Shown: positions 41,610-57,082, numbered from the stretch's first letter. The stretch: DNA of 64,000 bases from Amoebidium appalachense (GCA_963693365.1 CAVNZM010000008.1:8494001-8558000); one strand, 5' to 3'. Notes: generated by a model not told the origin, from the letters alone. A program made the numbers and translations.

Positions 41610-41839
41610 CTGCAAAATTCGGAAAATGTTTTTGTATTAGAAATGTGTCTATTTGTATCTGTGTGTGTGTCTGTGTGTGGTGGGGGTGGGGGTTGGCGGT
41701 GGCGGTAGCGGGAGGGGGTTGGGGGGATTTGGGGGGGTTTGGGGGGGGGGGGGGGGGGGATTGTATAACATAAAAGTAAATCACTAGCTTGTGCACCAAA
41801 CATATTACAGGGGTGAAAATCTGCTTGTGCTAAGGCAAC

Positions 41840-42033
41840 CGGGCGGGGGGGGGGGGGGGGGGGGGGAGGGGGGGGAGGGGGGGGGGGGGGGGAGGGGGGG
41901 GGGATTCGGTCGGGGGGGGGGGGGGGGGGGGGGGTATTCGCGCAGAGGAAGAAGATATGAGAGGTGAGGGTGGGTCGAGCTTAGTTTGAGGGAGGGAAGG
42001 GGAGAAAGGGGCAAAGAGGGATTGGGGGGGAAG

Positions 42034-42070
<37 letters not shown>

Positions 42071-42680
42071 GTTAGGGAGTGAATAGGCAATGACAAAAGA
42101 AAGAAAGAGAGAGATGCGAGGGTGAAAGGGGTGAGAGAGAGATAGAGAGGTCGACACTGAGGTAGTTGACGAGGGAGCAAAGCGGGGGAGATGCCGAGAG
42201 GGGGGGTGGGGGGGAGGTGGGGGAGGGGGACACACACACTAGAGCAAGAGAGCAAGAGAGAAAGAGAGCGGGGGGGGGGGAGAGAGAGAGAGAGAGGAAG
42301 AGGGAGAGGGAGAGGGAGAGGGAGCGAGAGGGGGGGAGAGAGGGAGGGAGGAAAGGAGGGAGACAGAGGGAAAGGGAGCGAGTTAGGGACTGGGAGAGCC
42401 GGGGCTGGGGGGTGGGGTGGGGTGGGGTGGGGGGGGGGGGGGGGGGGGGGAGGGGGGGGGGGGTGTGTGTGTGTGTGTTTGTGCGCGCCCGCCTGTGTGT
42501 GTGCGTGTGCGCGCGTGCCTGCGCGCGATGGATGGCTGTCGGCGACAGAAGGGGGGGCGGCAACAGGGTTAGAAGCGGTAAGAGGAGAGGAAAGGAAGCC
42601 GGGTGGGTGGGGGGTGGGGGTGGGTGGGGGGTGGGGGTGGGGGGTGGGGGGAGGGGGGGGGGGGGTGAAGAAGGAAGGTG
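41840..42680 (+). repeat. G-rich and GA-rich purine tracts
   Basis: Alternating G-runs (41845-41935, 42040-42069, 42430-42460, 42600-42665) and GA/GGGA repeats (42270-42390), purine on the plus strand throughout. Long R/G/E or P/S/L ORFs here are artefacts. Confidence 0.85.
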
Positions 42681-43204
42681 TCCGTGACATGAAAATGTCC
42701 AAACTGCCACACAAGCACACAGAGAAAAGGAAGAGAAGACCAGAAGCAGGAAGAAGCGCTCAAAAATGTGGACCGATGGGAGATTCAGACGGGTTCCTTT
42801 ACAAGCTATGGAAACCCGTGGAATGAAAAGTACCCGGATGGTCTTTTACCAAACATCATGAATAAGAGAGACAGACACGGGTTACAGACATGCGTTATAA
42901 AGCACCGTTGGATAGAGAGGACGGGTAACCGTTTGCGGGCAATTGGGCAGAAGGGGAAAAACATCATCGAGGGCGAGCTAGGAGAGTTTCGAGAGAAAAA
43001 TACCGAGAGCTTTGTGCTCTGAGTTTCACAGACGACTCCCATCATTGGCAGTTGAAGCTCCCCCCAGGACAACTCAGGGTAACCAGAGCATGCGTGTTTG
43101 TGTGTGTGCGTGCGTGTGTGTGTGTGTGTTTGTTGGGGGGGGGGGGGGGGGGGGAGGGGGGGAGGGGGGGGGGGGGGGGGGGGGGGGCAGGAAATTATAA
43201 TCAC

Positions 43205-43268
43205 CTGAAGGGCTGGGAGTGGCAGGCACAGCTGCCGAAGAGGCAAACGCCGTGCTCGTTTCTTCCAT
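43205..43268 (-). CDS. Candidate first coding exon of the coiled-coil gene
   Basis: ATG at 43268 directly after an acceptor-like gggtttcag; reads MEETSTAFASSAAVPATPSP and ends at TTCAG|gtgatt in phase 1, matching the exon at 41609. A coding start preceded by a 5' UTR intron is the simplest reading. Short and low complexity, hence tentative. Confidence 0.4.
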
Positions 43269-44241
43269 CTGAAACCCGATAAGTCAAGCCCGGAAGTGGG
43301 GAATAGTGGGCCGTGAATAGCAAGTAGATGTTATGTTCTTGAACTTACCGAAACCCAGCTGGTTACCCATATAACGTAGAAGGGAATGTGTGTGCTTTTG
43401 TAGGGGGAAGCTGTAGTAGTAGGCCTATACTTCTGTACCTTCGGGAGTCAATGGCGGCGTTTTCAAAGATTTTGGCCAAAAAGACTTGTCACTGTCACAG
43501 TACGGAATAAAAGCAAGGAATGTAGGAATGTTATTTTCGCGGGTTTACTATATACGGTTCACAAAAGTGGTGCTTAATTGGTTTATCCAAATCGAATAAA
43601 ACTTACAACACCATATTTGGTTACAGTTGGCTCTCTACGATAAGATAAAAATCACTGTTATTTCTTTCCGCTTTTCCGTTGGATTTCATAATCGTTCGTT
43701 CCATCGTTCGTCTGAGGCTCTACCTCTGGCTCTTACGTCACGTGTCCCTCCCCATGCATCGATCACGTGGGGCAGTGGCCTGCTAGCATGAGAAAGCCAA
43801 TGTGGTTTGCTTGACACGGTGTGTAATTCCAGCAACGTAAAACTTGAAACATTTACTACTGATTTTTTTTTGGAAATACATATTTAGTGCCTCGAAGAAG
43901 AATGAAGGTTTGAAGGTTCAAGGCAACGCTCACGTTGGGCGAGCTCCGTGCGTGCAGGCCTTAGACTACTGTACCCTTGCAAGGAGGGAAACGTGAGCGA
44001 CTTAAGCTCTTTGCCCATCATGGACACCATCATGTGAATGCGGATTTAAATTGATGTTCTGGGGGAGAACATGATATGGATGGCAAATAAGAAGCCTCCG
44101 GATCCGATCGATGAGCCAAAGACAGCCCCTCTCACTCTCTTTTCCTCCATATACGTATACATCACCCTTTCTCAGATCCCAGTCTCTAAAACGTACGCTG
44201 GCCTTCTGTTGTGCCAAACCCACGCATTACTACCTGTGACC
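43269..44241. other. Intergenic, nothing recognised
   Basis: Non-repetitive sequence of ordinary composition. No exon, RNA gene or repeat-family member identified on either strand. Confidence 0.5.
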
Positions 44242-45069
44242 ATGGGCACTTCAGGGCGGCGTGCTGCCGCCACCACCCTTTCAACACCTGCATCTCCTTT
44301 CTCGTTGTGTTTCCTCTTCTTCCTCCTCCTCCTCCTTTTCTCTTGCACACATGCCCTCCCCACGTGGTCATTCTCCCCCGCTCTCCACACCGAAAACAAT
44401 GCACACTCCCTCTCAAATTTCCGTGACACCCGTCATTACACCACCACCTCCGCCCCTCTTCATCGTTTTCGCCGTCAGGAAACCATCGCCACTCAACGTT
44501 GCGGCCTCGTCTGCCAGCAGTCCCCAGGCCGTGTGTTTTGCATCGCAATCAGCCCGGGGGCATTCCAACTGACCCCCACCGGCTGCGCCTACAACTGCCA
44601 AGCCCCCGAGTGTCTTGGTCCCGGCCCAGCCTTTTCCCCACCAACCCCGCCACCCACCGCTCCCCCCGGTACAACATGGCCACCTTCCACCCCTCCTCCC
44701 ACCTGGCCCCCAAGCACCGGAAATCCTCCCCCCTCTACCTGGCCTCCTGGGCCGGGAACTGCCCCGCCAGGCACGTGGCCGCCCACATCACCTCCCCCCT
44801 CCACTTGGCCTCCGGGGACCTTTCCTGGCGGCACACCTTCCGGACCCAGTTTTCCTCCCACCACCCCTGGCTGGCCTCCTTCTACACCGGGGGGTACAAC
44901 TTGGCCCCCGTCGGTACCGGGGTGGCCCCCGGGTGGTTCTGGAACGTTCCCCCCCGGAACGGTACCGGGTTTTGGTGGAAACCCTGGACGTCCCACCTCC
45001 CCTGGTGGTTGGCTTGATCGGTGGCTGGGCGGGATTATTGGTGGTGGTGGTGGTGGTCGCTTCGGTTGA
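44242..45069 (+). CDS. Secreted Cys-motif protein with Pro/Thr/Trp/Gly-rich tail
   Basis: Intact ORF of 275 aa from ATG 44242, chosen because a signal peptide follows directly (LCFLFFLLLLLFSCTHA, cleavage near Ala38); an in-frame ATG at 44071 would bury it. Residues 75-80 (RFRRQE) form a dibasic site. Residues 87-124 carry six cysteines (87, 91, 100, 115, 119, 124) in QRCGLVCQQSPGRVFCIA and GCAYNCQAPEC. From about 130 to 255 the chain repeats short Pro-rich units built on TWPP, PPST and PPG, like an extensin or mucin stalk, ending in a Gly-rich tail. Likely a cell-wall or extracellular-matrix protein; the Thr/Ser/Pro stalk would be a natural O-glycosylation substrate (inference). Family not recognised. 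Confidence 0.78.
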   Translation: MGTSGRRAAATTLSTPASPFSLCFLFFLLLLLFSCTHALPTWSFSPALHTENNAHSLSNFRDTRHYTTTSAPLHRFRRQETIATQRCGLVCQQSPGRVFCIAISPGAFQLTPTGCAYNCQAPECLGPGPAFSPPTPPPTAPPGTTWPPSTPPPTWPPSTGNPPPSTWPPGPGTAPPGTWPPTSPPPSTWPPGTFPGGTPSGPSFPPTTPGWPPSTPGGTTWPPSVPGWPPGGSGTFPPGTVPGFGGNPGRPTSPGGWLDRWLGGIIGGGGGGRFG

Positions 45070-45910
45070 AAGTCACTCTTGACGATTCGTTGTTATTTAG
45101 TTGTTTGTAGAGGCAGGTTGAGAAATGATGGTGTGTGTATTTTGGGGTAAAGGCACAGGGAAAAAATAGGTGTATGTCGGAGGGACAGAATTTTTGGCAA
45201 GAGAGGCTGGCAACACACTGTTGCCAAGAGTTTTCTTGTTTTTTCGTTGCCGGCATTTTTGACAGCTCACTTTTCGAGAAACCCTCAACCTTAACTGAGC
45301 GTTAACGTGACTATTATTTACACGGGGCTTTTGATGTTTTTGGTCTACACAGGTGTAGGCTGCAAACCACAATTTGGATGCAGTCACTGTAAAGACCTTA
45401 GCCATTTCACTACTGGGAAGAAGTAATCCGGGGTTCAAATACCACAAAACATTCGGTTGCTGGGACTACTATTGTGTTTGACAGAGTTGGACAAACCGTT
45501 GTGTGACTCGTACATAGTATTGTATCCACTGTGGCTGTTGTTCTCACAATGGACCAGCCCTCACATATTGGTGCAACTGAGATCTGCACAGTGAGGATAG
45601 ATTTAAATTTGAATTACCCACACTTTTATTATCACGCCGCCCCTGTTGATACCGTTACATCTATGGCGATCTACACATTGCGCCTAAATGAGCAAAAGGG
45701 GAGAAAAGAGGGCAAACAAAGAATGAAAGGCGAAAAAATGGAAAGCAGAAAACAGAGGCCCGAGAATATGAGTAGTAAAGCAACAGGGAGAGCCTGATTA
45801 GCGCAAAAAGGGTGGTCGCTTGAAAGAAACTTAGAAGTTGATCAATTTCAGTGCATGCCTAAGAAATTCGCTTCAGAAGTCAACAACACCCCGTGTACAG
45901 CATACCTGAA

Positions 45911-45946
<36 letters not shown>

Positions 45947-46357
45947 CCCCCCCGCCCCACCTTTTTTTGCCTCATCCTAACCTTGTAGGTACGCACGCAC
46001 GCCACCCAATCATTCGCAAGGCGCACTCTGACCTCCCCCCTCCCTCCTTTCCCCCGCGCCCCCCTCCCTCCATCCCCCCCCCATCCCCCCCCCCCCCCCC
46101 CCCCCCCCCCCTCTCCCCCACCCAAAAAAAAAAGAAAAAAAGAAAAAAAGAAAAAGACCACCACCACCACCACCCCGTGCATATCCAGCTCTTCTTACCC
46201 TTTCCCTCGGGATGGGAGAGAAGGAAGGAGAGGGGGAGGGGGGGGGGGGGGGGGGGGGGGGAAAGGAGGGGGGGAGAGGGTCAGGGGGTGGAAGGTTGGG
46301 GGGAGGGGGTTGTTTCATTCGACTTCGGTTTCCACCAATACAACTGCCCCCCTCCGG

Positions 46358-46407
<50 letters not shown>

Positions 46408-46509
46408 CCCCCCTCCAATCCCCACCTTACTTCTCATTCCGTCCTAGTCCGAGCCAAAAAAGAAACAAATAGGTGGTGCCCTTACAAAAACACCCACAGC
46501 ATGCATGTG

Positions 46510-46588
<79 letters not shown>

Positions 46589-46676
46589 CACACACCATTA
46601 TTGCACACGCACAACACAAACATACATGCCTACATATACTATAATGCCATAAAAACGCGCACATGCGCACACACGT

Positions 46677-46784
<108 letters not shown>

Positions 46785-46934
46785 CACACCAGATTCTTGT
46801 CCATGACGTTAAACAAATGGGCCATAAACCAACCGATAAATCTTTCCTCCCTTTTATATGTTCGTTGGGGTGGCTTTTGTTAGAAAGCCTTGGGATCGTT
46901 TCAGGTTCCCTGAAAGTTAAACCTTTTTTTTTTT

Positions 46935-46978
<44 letters not shown>

Positions 46979-47029
46979 TGTGTGTGTATGTGCATGCATG
47001 CATGGGTGTGACTGTGTGTGTGTGTGCGT

Positions 47030-47230
47030 GCGCGCGCGTGTGTGTGCGTGTGCGTGTGCGTGTGCGTGTGCGTGTGCGTGTGCGTGTGTGCGTGTGCGTG
47101 TGCGTGTGCGTGTGCGTGTGCGTGTGCGTGTGCGTGTGCGTGTGCGTGTGCGTGTGCGTGTGCGTGTGCGTGTGCGTGGGCGTGGGCGTGGGCGTGGGCG
47201 TGGGCGTGGACGTGGGCGTGGGCGTGTGTG
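47030..47230 (+). repeat. GTGTGC hexamer tract changing to GTGGGC
   Basis: About 20 units of gtgtgc (alternating purine-pyrimidine, Z-DNA-prone) give way near 47176 to about 8 units of gtgggc. The sharp unit switch suggests a single mutation amplified by slippage. Confidence 0.85.
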
Positions 47231-47396
47231 TGTGCAGGGGTAGGGGGGAGAGAGCGGGAGAGAAGGGGGGGGGGGGGGGGGGAGGGGGGGGAGGGGGGGA
47301 GGGGGAGAGAGGGGGAGGAAGTTTCATACATGGAGAGATGCACTACCTGCCACGGTGCTGGATATATTTGTTGCATTGGGGAGGGAGGTGGGGCCA

Positions 47397-47440
<44 letters not shown>

Positions 47441-47574
47441 GTGTTAATTTAACGATCATGATCATTACCTTTTTGGAAAGCTACCCAAATAAAGTAACAC
47501 ACTGCCGCGGTGTGACACACACGCCGCACACAGATACGTACACTCATGCCATGATACTGCACAGCACACACTTG

Positions 47575-47606
<32 letters not shown>

Positions 47607-47669
47607 ATACACATGCCCGCCCCCACGGCACCGTAGCACACACACACAGTTCACACACCCACTCACACA

Positions 47670-47990
47670 CGTGTTAAATTCTGCAAAAACAGGATTATAG
47701 TGCTGAAAGCAGACACTGTAGAGAGTCTGCTTTGAGCAAGTATATTCAGGCTGCTGCCGTGAGCAGAATAATTCTCCTTTCTGCAGAATAACCCATCTCT
47801 AACAGAATCATTTCGCTCAAAGCAGAATACAGATAGATTCTGCTCAAAGTTTGGCAGAGTAATTCTGCTTAAAAATACAACTGTAAGATTTTCCTGCCGG
47901 CACCAGTAGTTCTGCTAATAGCAGGAATAGTATCTGCTAAATGCAAAACAATTCTGCATTTTTGCACAGAATAATCCTGCACGGAGGAAG
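47670..47990. other. Cluster of GCAGAAT / ATTCTGC palindromes
   Basis: More than fifteen occurrences of gcagaat, attctgc or one-base variants in about 320 bp, arranged as short inverted repeats: aaagcagac / gtctgcttt, agcagaat / attctgct (47835-47860), gcagagtaattctgc, ttctgctaatagcaggaa. It is not a simple tandem repeat because spacing varies and both orientations alternate. Confidence 0.8.
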
Positions 47991-48059
47991 TTGGTTCTGT
48001 TGATGTAGTTAGGCCCTCTGAGAGTACTATACAGCATATAAATTTATGTATCCCCCCCT

Positions 48060-48100
<41 letters not shown>

Positions 48101-48277
48101 GGAAGAAAAGAAAAAGAAAAAACACCCCACCCACCCCATGGCCATCCTATCCTGGACAACCTCCTATAACATTCTTCGGCACGCAACAAAAAAACAAACA
48201 AACAAAAAAAAACTGCACAACCACTACAGTACACAGTGTGCAAATGTCATGACCCAAGTCACCCGGTGCTTTCTATG

Positions 48278-49403
48278 CTACCTGCGATAGATATTCGTTG
48301 TCGTCCCAAACAAAGTCATTAAATAGCTCCCAAGCAGTGTGGCACGTTCTTTTGCCTTTTCAAACCCTAACCCCGCACCAAATTCTTTCCACAAAACGGG
48401 ATAAAACAGATGGGATGGAAGCACTTTAAATTCCACAGAAACTGTTGTTTTTATCGGAATATACGGTGTAAACCCTTTTGTACCGTTGAATGTCATGTCG
48501 GTGAGTGGTAGGCCGGGCCCTGTTACTTTCCATGCAGGCCCCGCGGACGTCCACGAACTTTGATGTTTTATCATTTCCGCCAAGAGTGTGTGTGCTGTAA
48601 CGGTGCTTGGGCGGCATCCTAGAACACTGTTACCAAGCAGACCACTGGGAGTATCAACCTTGAGTTCGATATTCTGCTGTGACTCTTATGACACAAAACA
48701 CTCGTGGGAATTTCCAACTGTCAGAAGAGTCGTCAAATCCCGGAAACACAGGGTATCTGCGTCAATGTATATGCCTCCAAACCGCTTTAGTATCGTTATA
48801 CGTAGGATGTCTGTGAATTTCAGAAGGGTGTCACGTTTGGATAAAGACGCCGTCATTTTCTCTTTAGTCATGTTTAGTTTCTGTGTTTGCTCGTCGCATT
48901 TGAGCAACCTTCCGAGCAACGTATCCATCCATAAAATGTAACCAAACCCATGATGCCCAAGCATGTCTCTACATCCCTCCATGACTTCCCGAGGGGCCTT
49001 CTGAGTGTTTCCCAGCCACAATTGATGAACCAAACGTGGGATTTGTGCCTTTTCAAAGCGTTCCAAGGCAAAGACGTTACATGGGTCTTGTTTTATCTCT
49101 TTCGAATTCAGTAGTGTAGAGATTAGGTCTCCTGCAGCATCCAGAACAGTGGCAGAAATAGGGGAACTGATAGGCTCTAAGCTTAAACGTGAGCCTTCAA
49201 ATTTGTTTACGATGTTTACGTCGCTCATGTCTGTAACCTGCCCGTGTATACATGAAGCTCTGTTATGGAACGCTATTCTGTTGGCTATGTAGGCCATCAG
49301 ACTAGAAAAATAGCGACACACAGAATGCCATCAAAACGAGGCTTACAATTAGGATCTTTTGTGACCCAGCCGTTGGTTTCCTACCACTATTAATAATATT
49401 CAT
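48278..49403 (-). pseudogene. OCH1-like (GT32) glycosyltransferase, broken
   Basis: A type II membrane glycosyltransferase in three frames. The N-terminus (MNIINSGRKPTAG, then membrane anchor ILIVSLVLMAFCVSLFF) starts at ATG 49403 and runs into a stop; the next frame picks up near 49310 at a T5 run. The catalytic body follows (to 48686): IPRLVHQLWLGN, YILWMD, DILRITILKRFGGIYIDADT with the DAD metal/sugar-nucleotide motif. A TAA at 48688-48686 interrupts; the frame then continues ESQQNIELK. Another shift near 48600 leads to HTLLAEMIKHQ and the family's terminal WKVTGPGLPLTDM, ending at 48278. TAA is a genuine stop elsewhere in the window (PMT), so reassignment is unlikely. An intact homologue would add mannose or a similar sugar in the Golgi. 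The three breaks suggest a pseudogene; sequence error cannot be excluded. Confidence 0.8.
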
Positions 49404-50634
49404 CTTGGATGGTCTTCCAGTTCGTATACTGTATCTGGGCTCTCTTAAACGCGGTTGCTGCTTACAGTAAAGGTATCTTGCCAAGGGTGTCATCGTATGT
49501 AGACGGAGAGGCGTGCACCATAAGCCCAATTGCAAAACCGAAGATGTCATGCACCAGATGCTTCGTCAGGTGGATGCACCGAGAATCTCACGACAGTCGG
49601 AATTGCAAAGTGTGCTACTTTTTCGAAAAACGCTTCCTTTCGATTGGCCGGTCTTCCTATTCCTGTTCAGAGCACCTATGACTTATTCCTTTTACCGCAC
49701 GGGATATATTGATTTCCGCAAGCTCCTCACGGCACGGATCGCTCGTGCGAAGGGTAAGCTTCACATCGTGTCAAATATGTTTCAACGGGAGTCTGTGATC
49801 CATCCTGCGAACCTTCTTCTCTACTATAAAACTTTTTTACGACCGACTTTCGAATATGGACTTCCGCTATTGGCCTGCGCCCCACCTCGCGAGGCGGCTG
49901 TGGCGCTGAAAGAGTTCGACGATTTTCAGGGTACTGCGCTGCGCACTTTGTTTCGTACTCGGTTTGTGCCTCCCTTATAATCAGTATGTTTGGATTGTCG
50001 TCTGCTGTTTGTCGTATGGAGGAATTGTCTCTTCGTTTTTGTTTTCATTTAGTTAGGATACCTGATGGTCACCCCCTTTATGCTTTCTTTCCCCCCCCTC
50101 CCTCCATCCCTCTCCCCCCCCGATTCACCAACGCTACTTCTGAATGTCCTCAGCCTACCCTCTTTCAACCTGATTCTTCCTCTCGCTATCTCACTCCCTC
50201 TTTCTTTTCTCTTCCTGTTTTTTCTGCCTTTTCGCGTTATTACCATACGCAGTATAGATTTCTTTCTCGTTCTGATAGAGAAATCAAAGGTAAAACTCAG
50301 TCGGCATGTGTTATGTTCCTTAGGCAACACCGTACTGATCATTATCGCTTTTTGGGAGCTTTGGCAGGATACATTTCTCCTGCTGTACGTATGGATACCA
50401 CCCTAGTAGATAATTCTGTATGGTGCTCTGATGTTGATCTTGCCTGGGAAGTTGTGCAGTGGCGTTGTAATTCTTGTTTTCATCGCCGCTGGTGCCACTT
50501 TTGTGCTGAACTTTTTAATCGCAAGCATGTTGATAGGTGTGAGTTTTTATGTCGCGTTTTACCTCTTTCCCTACGGGTGTCTGCTACACTAGCTGGCAAT
50601 GTGAACACTTAAGACTTTTTGTTGAATTCTGTTG

Positions 50635-50800
50635 GTCGTCACATTGAGTATTTATATGATTTTCACACAGTGTTCAGGTATCTCAGTATGCACTTGTTAC
50701 TGGATAGCTCGTGAAGTGTCGTCACATTGAGTATTTATATGATTTTCACACAGTGTTCAGGTATCTCAGTATGCACTTGTTACTGGATAACTCGTGAAGT
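50635..50800 (+). repeat. 83-bp tandem duplication in the LINE tail
   Basis: Two almost identical copies (50635-50717 and 50718-50800) beginning gtcgtcacattgagtattta and ending ggatagctcgtgaagt; one base differs near the end. Confidence 0.92.
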
Positions 50801-50944
50801 TTTTATTGTCTTCTCAGTATGCCTGCATACTTGCATATCTTTCCGTCGAATAAATCCAGTCAAAAGAAAAAGTTTTTATTGTCTTCTCAGTATGCCGTGC
50901 ATACTTGCATATCTTTCCGTCGAATAAATCCAGTGAAAAGAAAA
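50798..50944 (+). repeat. 73-bp tandem duplication at the LINE 3' end
   Basis: Two copies starting agtttttattgtcttctcag (50798 and 50871), each ending in aataaatccagt-aaaagaaaaa, so the polyadenylation-like end itself is doubled. Confidence 0.9.
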
Positions 50945-50950
50945 AAAATG

Positions 50951-51818
50951 CAAAACCACAATGTGTGGGGTACGAAAAAAATTTCGGTTCAGGAATTCCA
51001 GCCAAAAGAAATTCCGTTACAGGCATAGGTCCTAGGAATGCCGGCGCACAGACTGAATCTTGTCCTTTATAGATTCTCACCCATAATATGTCTCTGTTTC
51101 AGCTTAGTGCATACATGTGGATATATGGGTCTTAGGCCTAGGGTCTCAAATACGAATCTAGTATATTACTTCGGGAGTGTGTAACAGAAGTCGAAACCCC
51201 TCAACTACGAAGTTTCGGGGGATGGTAAAGATGCGTTCCGGTCCAATTAAATCCACGATCGGATTCGACCCACGGACAGTTCCGTCGGTCCAACCACTGC
51301 ACGGAAAGTTGTAGGCCTCGCGGTGTCTCAATTTCTCAAAGCCTTCAGCTTCAAGTCCAGCCTCGACAAGCTCCGTTACAAGCATAATAATCTCATTACT
51401 CTTATCTTATGACGGAAAAGACCCAAAGCGTTTCTGTACCACTATGGTAAACAACTCCTGAATCTGTTGCAGGAACTTACAGCTTGAAAGCGGCGTCGGA
51501 AGTCAAAGAGAAATTTTTCCGGATTGATTGTGGGTTGAAACTGTCACGACTCAATTAAAACTCATGGTACATTCAATAAACCGGTTCTTGTTAAAAACCC
51601 TGAGAGCACGTGCTGTGCACGCCATGCAGTGCATCACCAGAATAAATTCTTCTTATGAGTGGTACAGATGGTTGTATTTGCACAATCTCGGCTGAGCTTA
51701 TAAGCCTTGCAAAACATATTCCCTTGGCCCGGAGACTGCCAGTGTGTTGGCTGGTAAATATCTTCTTTATTCTTACGAGGTGAGCACAAGACCAATACAA
51801 GCACCCACACACACAGAA

Positions 51819-51850
<32 letters not shown>

Positions 51851-52408
51851 GGGGGGGGTTGAACTTAGAAGATGTGGCCTATCATGTTCCTGATAGTCAA
51901 GATGCCTTCCCCCCCCCCCTCCCCTCCCCCCCCCCCCCCCCCCAAAGGCTTTCGAATTTCTTCCTGAAATTTCACATTCAATCGTGTCTTATGGGCTCCT
52001 GCACGATTATGCATCTTTGAGCCATGCAACTGCGCATGCCATGAAAGAGTTAACTGTTTATTCAACAAATCAAAATCATTCGATGCATAAATCATAACCA
52101 TAGGGACGCACACAAGTGCCCCCTAATATTAGAGCGTCTCGGTCTAATTGTACCTGTAAGTTAGCACCAAAGAAATATACTTGTTTGTAACTTTACTGTA
52201 TGTCGTAGTGTGGTTGTTTCTATTCGTGTACAAAGGTGCTCTGGAAGAGAGTGTTATGCACTTTAACTTTACTATAGATTAATAATACAAGAAAATTACG
52301 AAGGTTGGTCAGTCAAATCTACAAGTCAACTAACTAATGATAGATTCGTGGCGCGTGTGTGATGTGTGTGTGAGTGCACGGGTGTTTGTGTGCGTATCTG
52401 TGTTACTA

Positions 52409-52472
<64 letters not shown>

Positions 52473-53045
52473 ACCCGCGCACACGTGTAACGCGTGCGTG
52501 TATGTGTGCATGCGGGTGTTTGCAGACGCGTGTGTGCGCATGTGTACGTAAGCGTGCACTTATACACACAATGCAATAGAGTCACATGTGTCCGGGGGCT
52601 CATAAAAACCATGAAATGATCCGAGCGCGGGGCCCCTCCCCCTCCCCCCCCTCCCCTCTCCACACACACACATACTCACACACACACACACACCAAAAAA
52701 AACCTGGAAAATTCCATCACAGCGTGTAAACAGCCAAGAGAAAGTGTCACAACTAATACTAACACTTCGCCAATCAAAGAAGAAGAGGCAAACGGTATTA
52801 TCTCCAAGGCCTTATTGTTGAAACAACAGTGGTAGCTGCGGTTTCCGACAATCAAACACAACATCAGCAAGCGGCCATGTACAGACTTCCAGCCCGCATC
52901 CGAGCGACCCGGGGGGGGGGGCGGGAGAGGGGGGAGGAGGAGGGGCGGGAGGGGGGGGGGGGAGAGAGAGAGGGAGGGAAGGGGGGGAAAGGGGGGGATC
53001 CTATTGGGATGATGTCCCCTCCGCCACAGCTCCATTCCCACCTAC
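50951..53045. other. Region without a firm gene
   Basis: 51158-51385 (-) has an open frame (GLEAEGFEKLRHREAYNF, then FTIPRNFVVEGFRLLLH) that looks protein-like but is unassigned. G-run 51820-51849, C-run 51930-51943, TG tract 52412-52470, C-rich 52634-52660, G-rich 52911-52998. Around 52704-52885 (-) there is a possible exon of the gene to the right (HGRLLMLCLIVGNRS, EVLVLVVTLSLGCLHAVM), with weak splice sites. Confidence 0.45.
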
Positions 53046-56372
<3,327 letters not shown>

Positions 56373-57082
56373 GTCTCAAAAGCGCAAAACCGGAAAAGAT
56401 GCGTTCTGACACCCGTTGCCCCAGAAGGAATGAGTGTGTTCCCTATCGCTAAACCGTGGAAATGAAACAAAAGATACCGTATAAATTGTAATAGGGCTGG
56501 GAAGTAGTCGTCGGTTATAGCAGTGTTTGAAAAAAAAGAATCGATGCCCGTTTTTGAAGTTCTTTAGAACAGATGCAACATCACAAAATGCAATTTAATT
56601 CTTGTCGTTTTAATCAAACCGCCAAGTTCCACAGCGCTCGCGTACCCCTTATTTGTTCAGCCCCTTACACGTATCTTTTCAACAAAGAACCCCACCCCTC
56701 TACTTCTATGACAGCGGCTTGTGTACACTGAAGTGTATTGTTTGCAGGAGCCACTCGGAGAACAAGAACATAAAAGCGCCACAAACCAAGAACATGCACA
56801 CAGAGGCTTTTATGTAGCTTTCCGCGCCCGGCCGGACTGAGCCGCGTGTCTCACGCTTAGTCTTCCTCGTCAATGACGTCACCTTCAGATCTTTTCCTGG
56901 CTTTCCTATCGACATGTAACCTATGAAGTACAAAGTTGGGTCTGCTAAAGTAGACTAAAATGATGACCATGCTATCGGGTGACGTCACGACGGCTTTACA
57001 AAAAAGCTTTACAGACACAAAAGGCCAGGTTTGCCAGGAAAAGAACGACACAACAATAATTGCTATGAATTTTACTGTGGAT

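Larger units (their letters stand above)
49560..50950 (+). mobile_element. 5'-truncated non-LTR retrotransposon (LINE), 3' part
   Basis: An open frame ending at 49980 matches the region after the LINE reverse-transcriptase active site: ARIARAKGKLHIVSNMF, LYYKTFLRPTFEYGLPLLA and EFDDFQGTALRTLF. After a frame break, the frame from 49986 to 50612 continues in LINE style (RIPDGHPLYAFF) and ends in a C-terminal zinc knuckle (CNSCFHRRWCHFC, then HVDRC). The YADD catalytic core and everything upstream are missing, so it cannot move. The 3' tail (50613-50950) has two tandem duplications and ends in A-rich sequence near aataaatccag. It inserted just upstream of the GT32 relic, in the opposite orientation. 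Confidence 0.77.

Noticed and set aside
45360-45450. ggttcaaat-like B-box of a tRNA
   Set aside because: No complementary T-stem or acceptor stem and no A-box at the right distance.
45531-45797. 88-aa plus-strand ORF
   Set aside because: Composition becomes Lys/Glu-rich low complexity, no homologous motif and no regulatory context.
48686-48688. TAA reassigned as a sense codon in the GT32 gene
   Set aside because: TAA ends the PMT gene exactly where family members end, and the GT32 gene also has two frameshifts that a code change would not explain.
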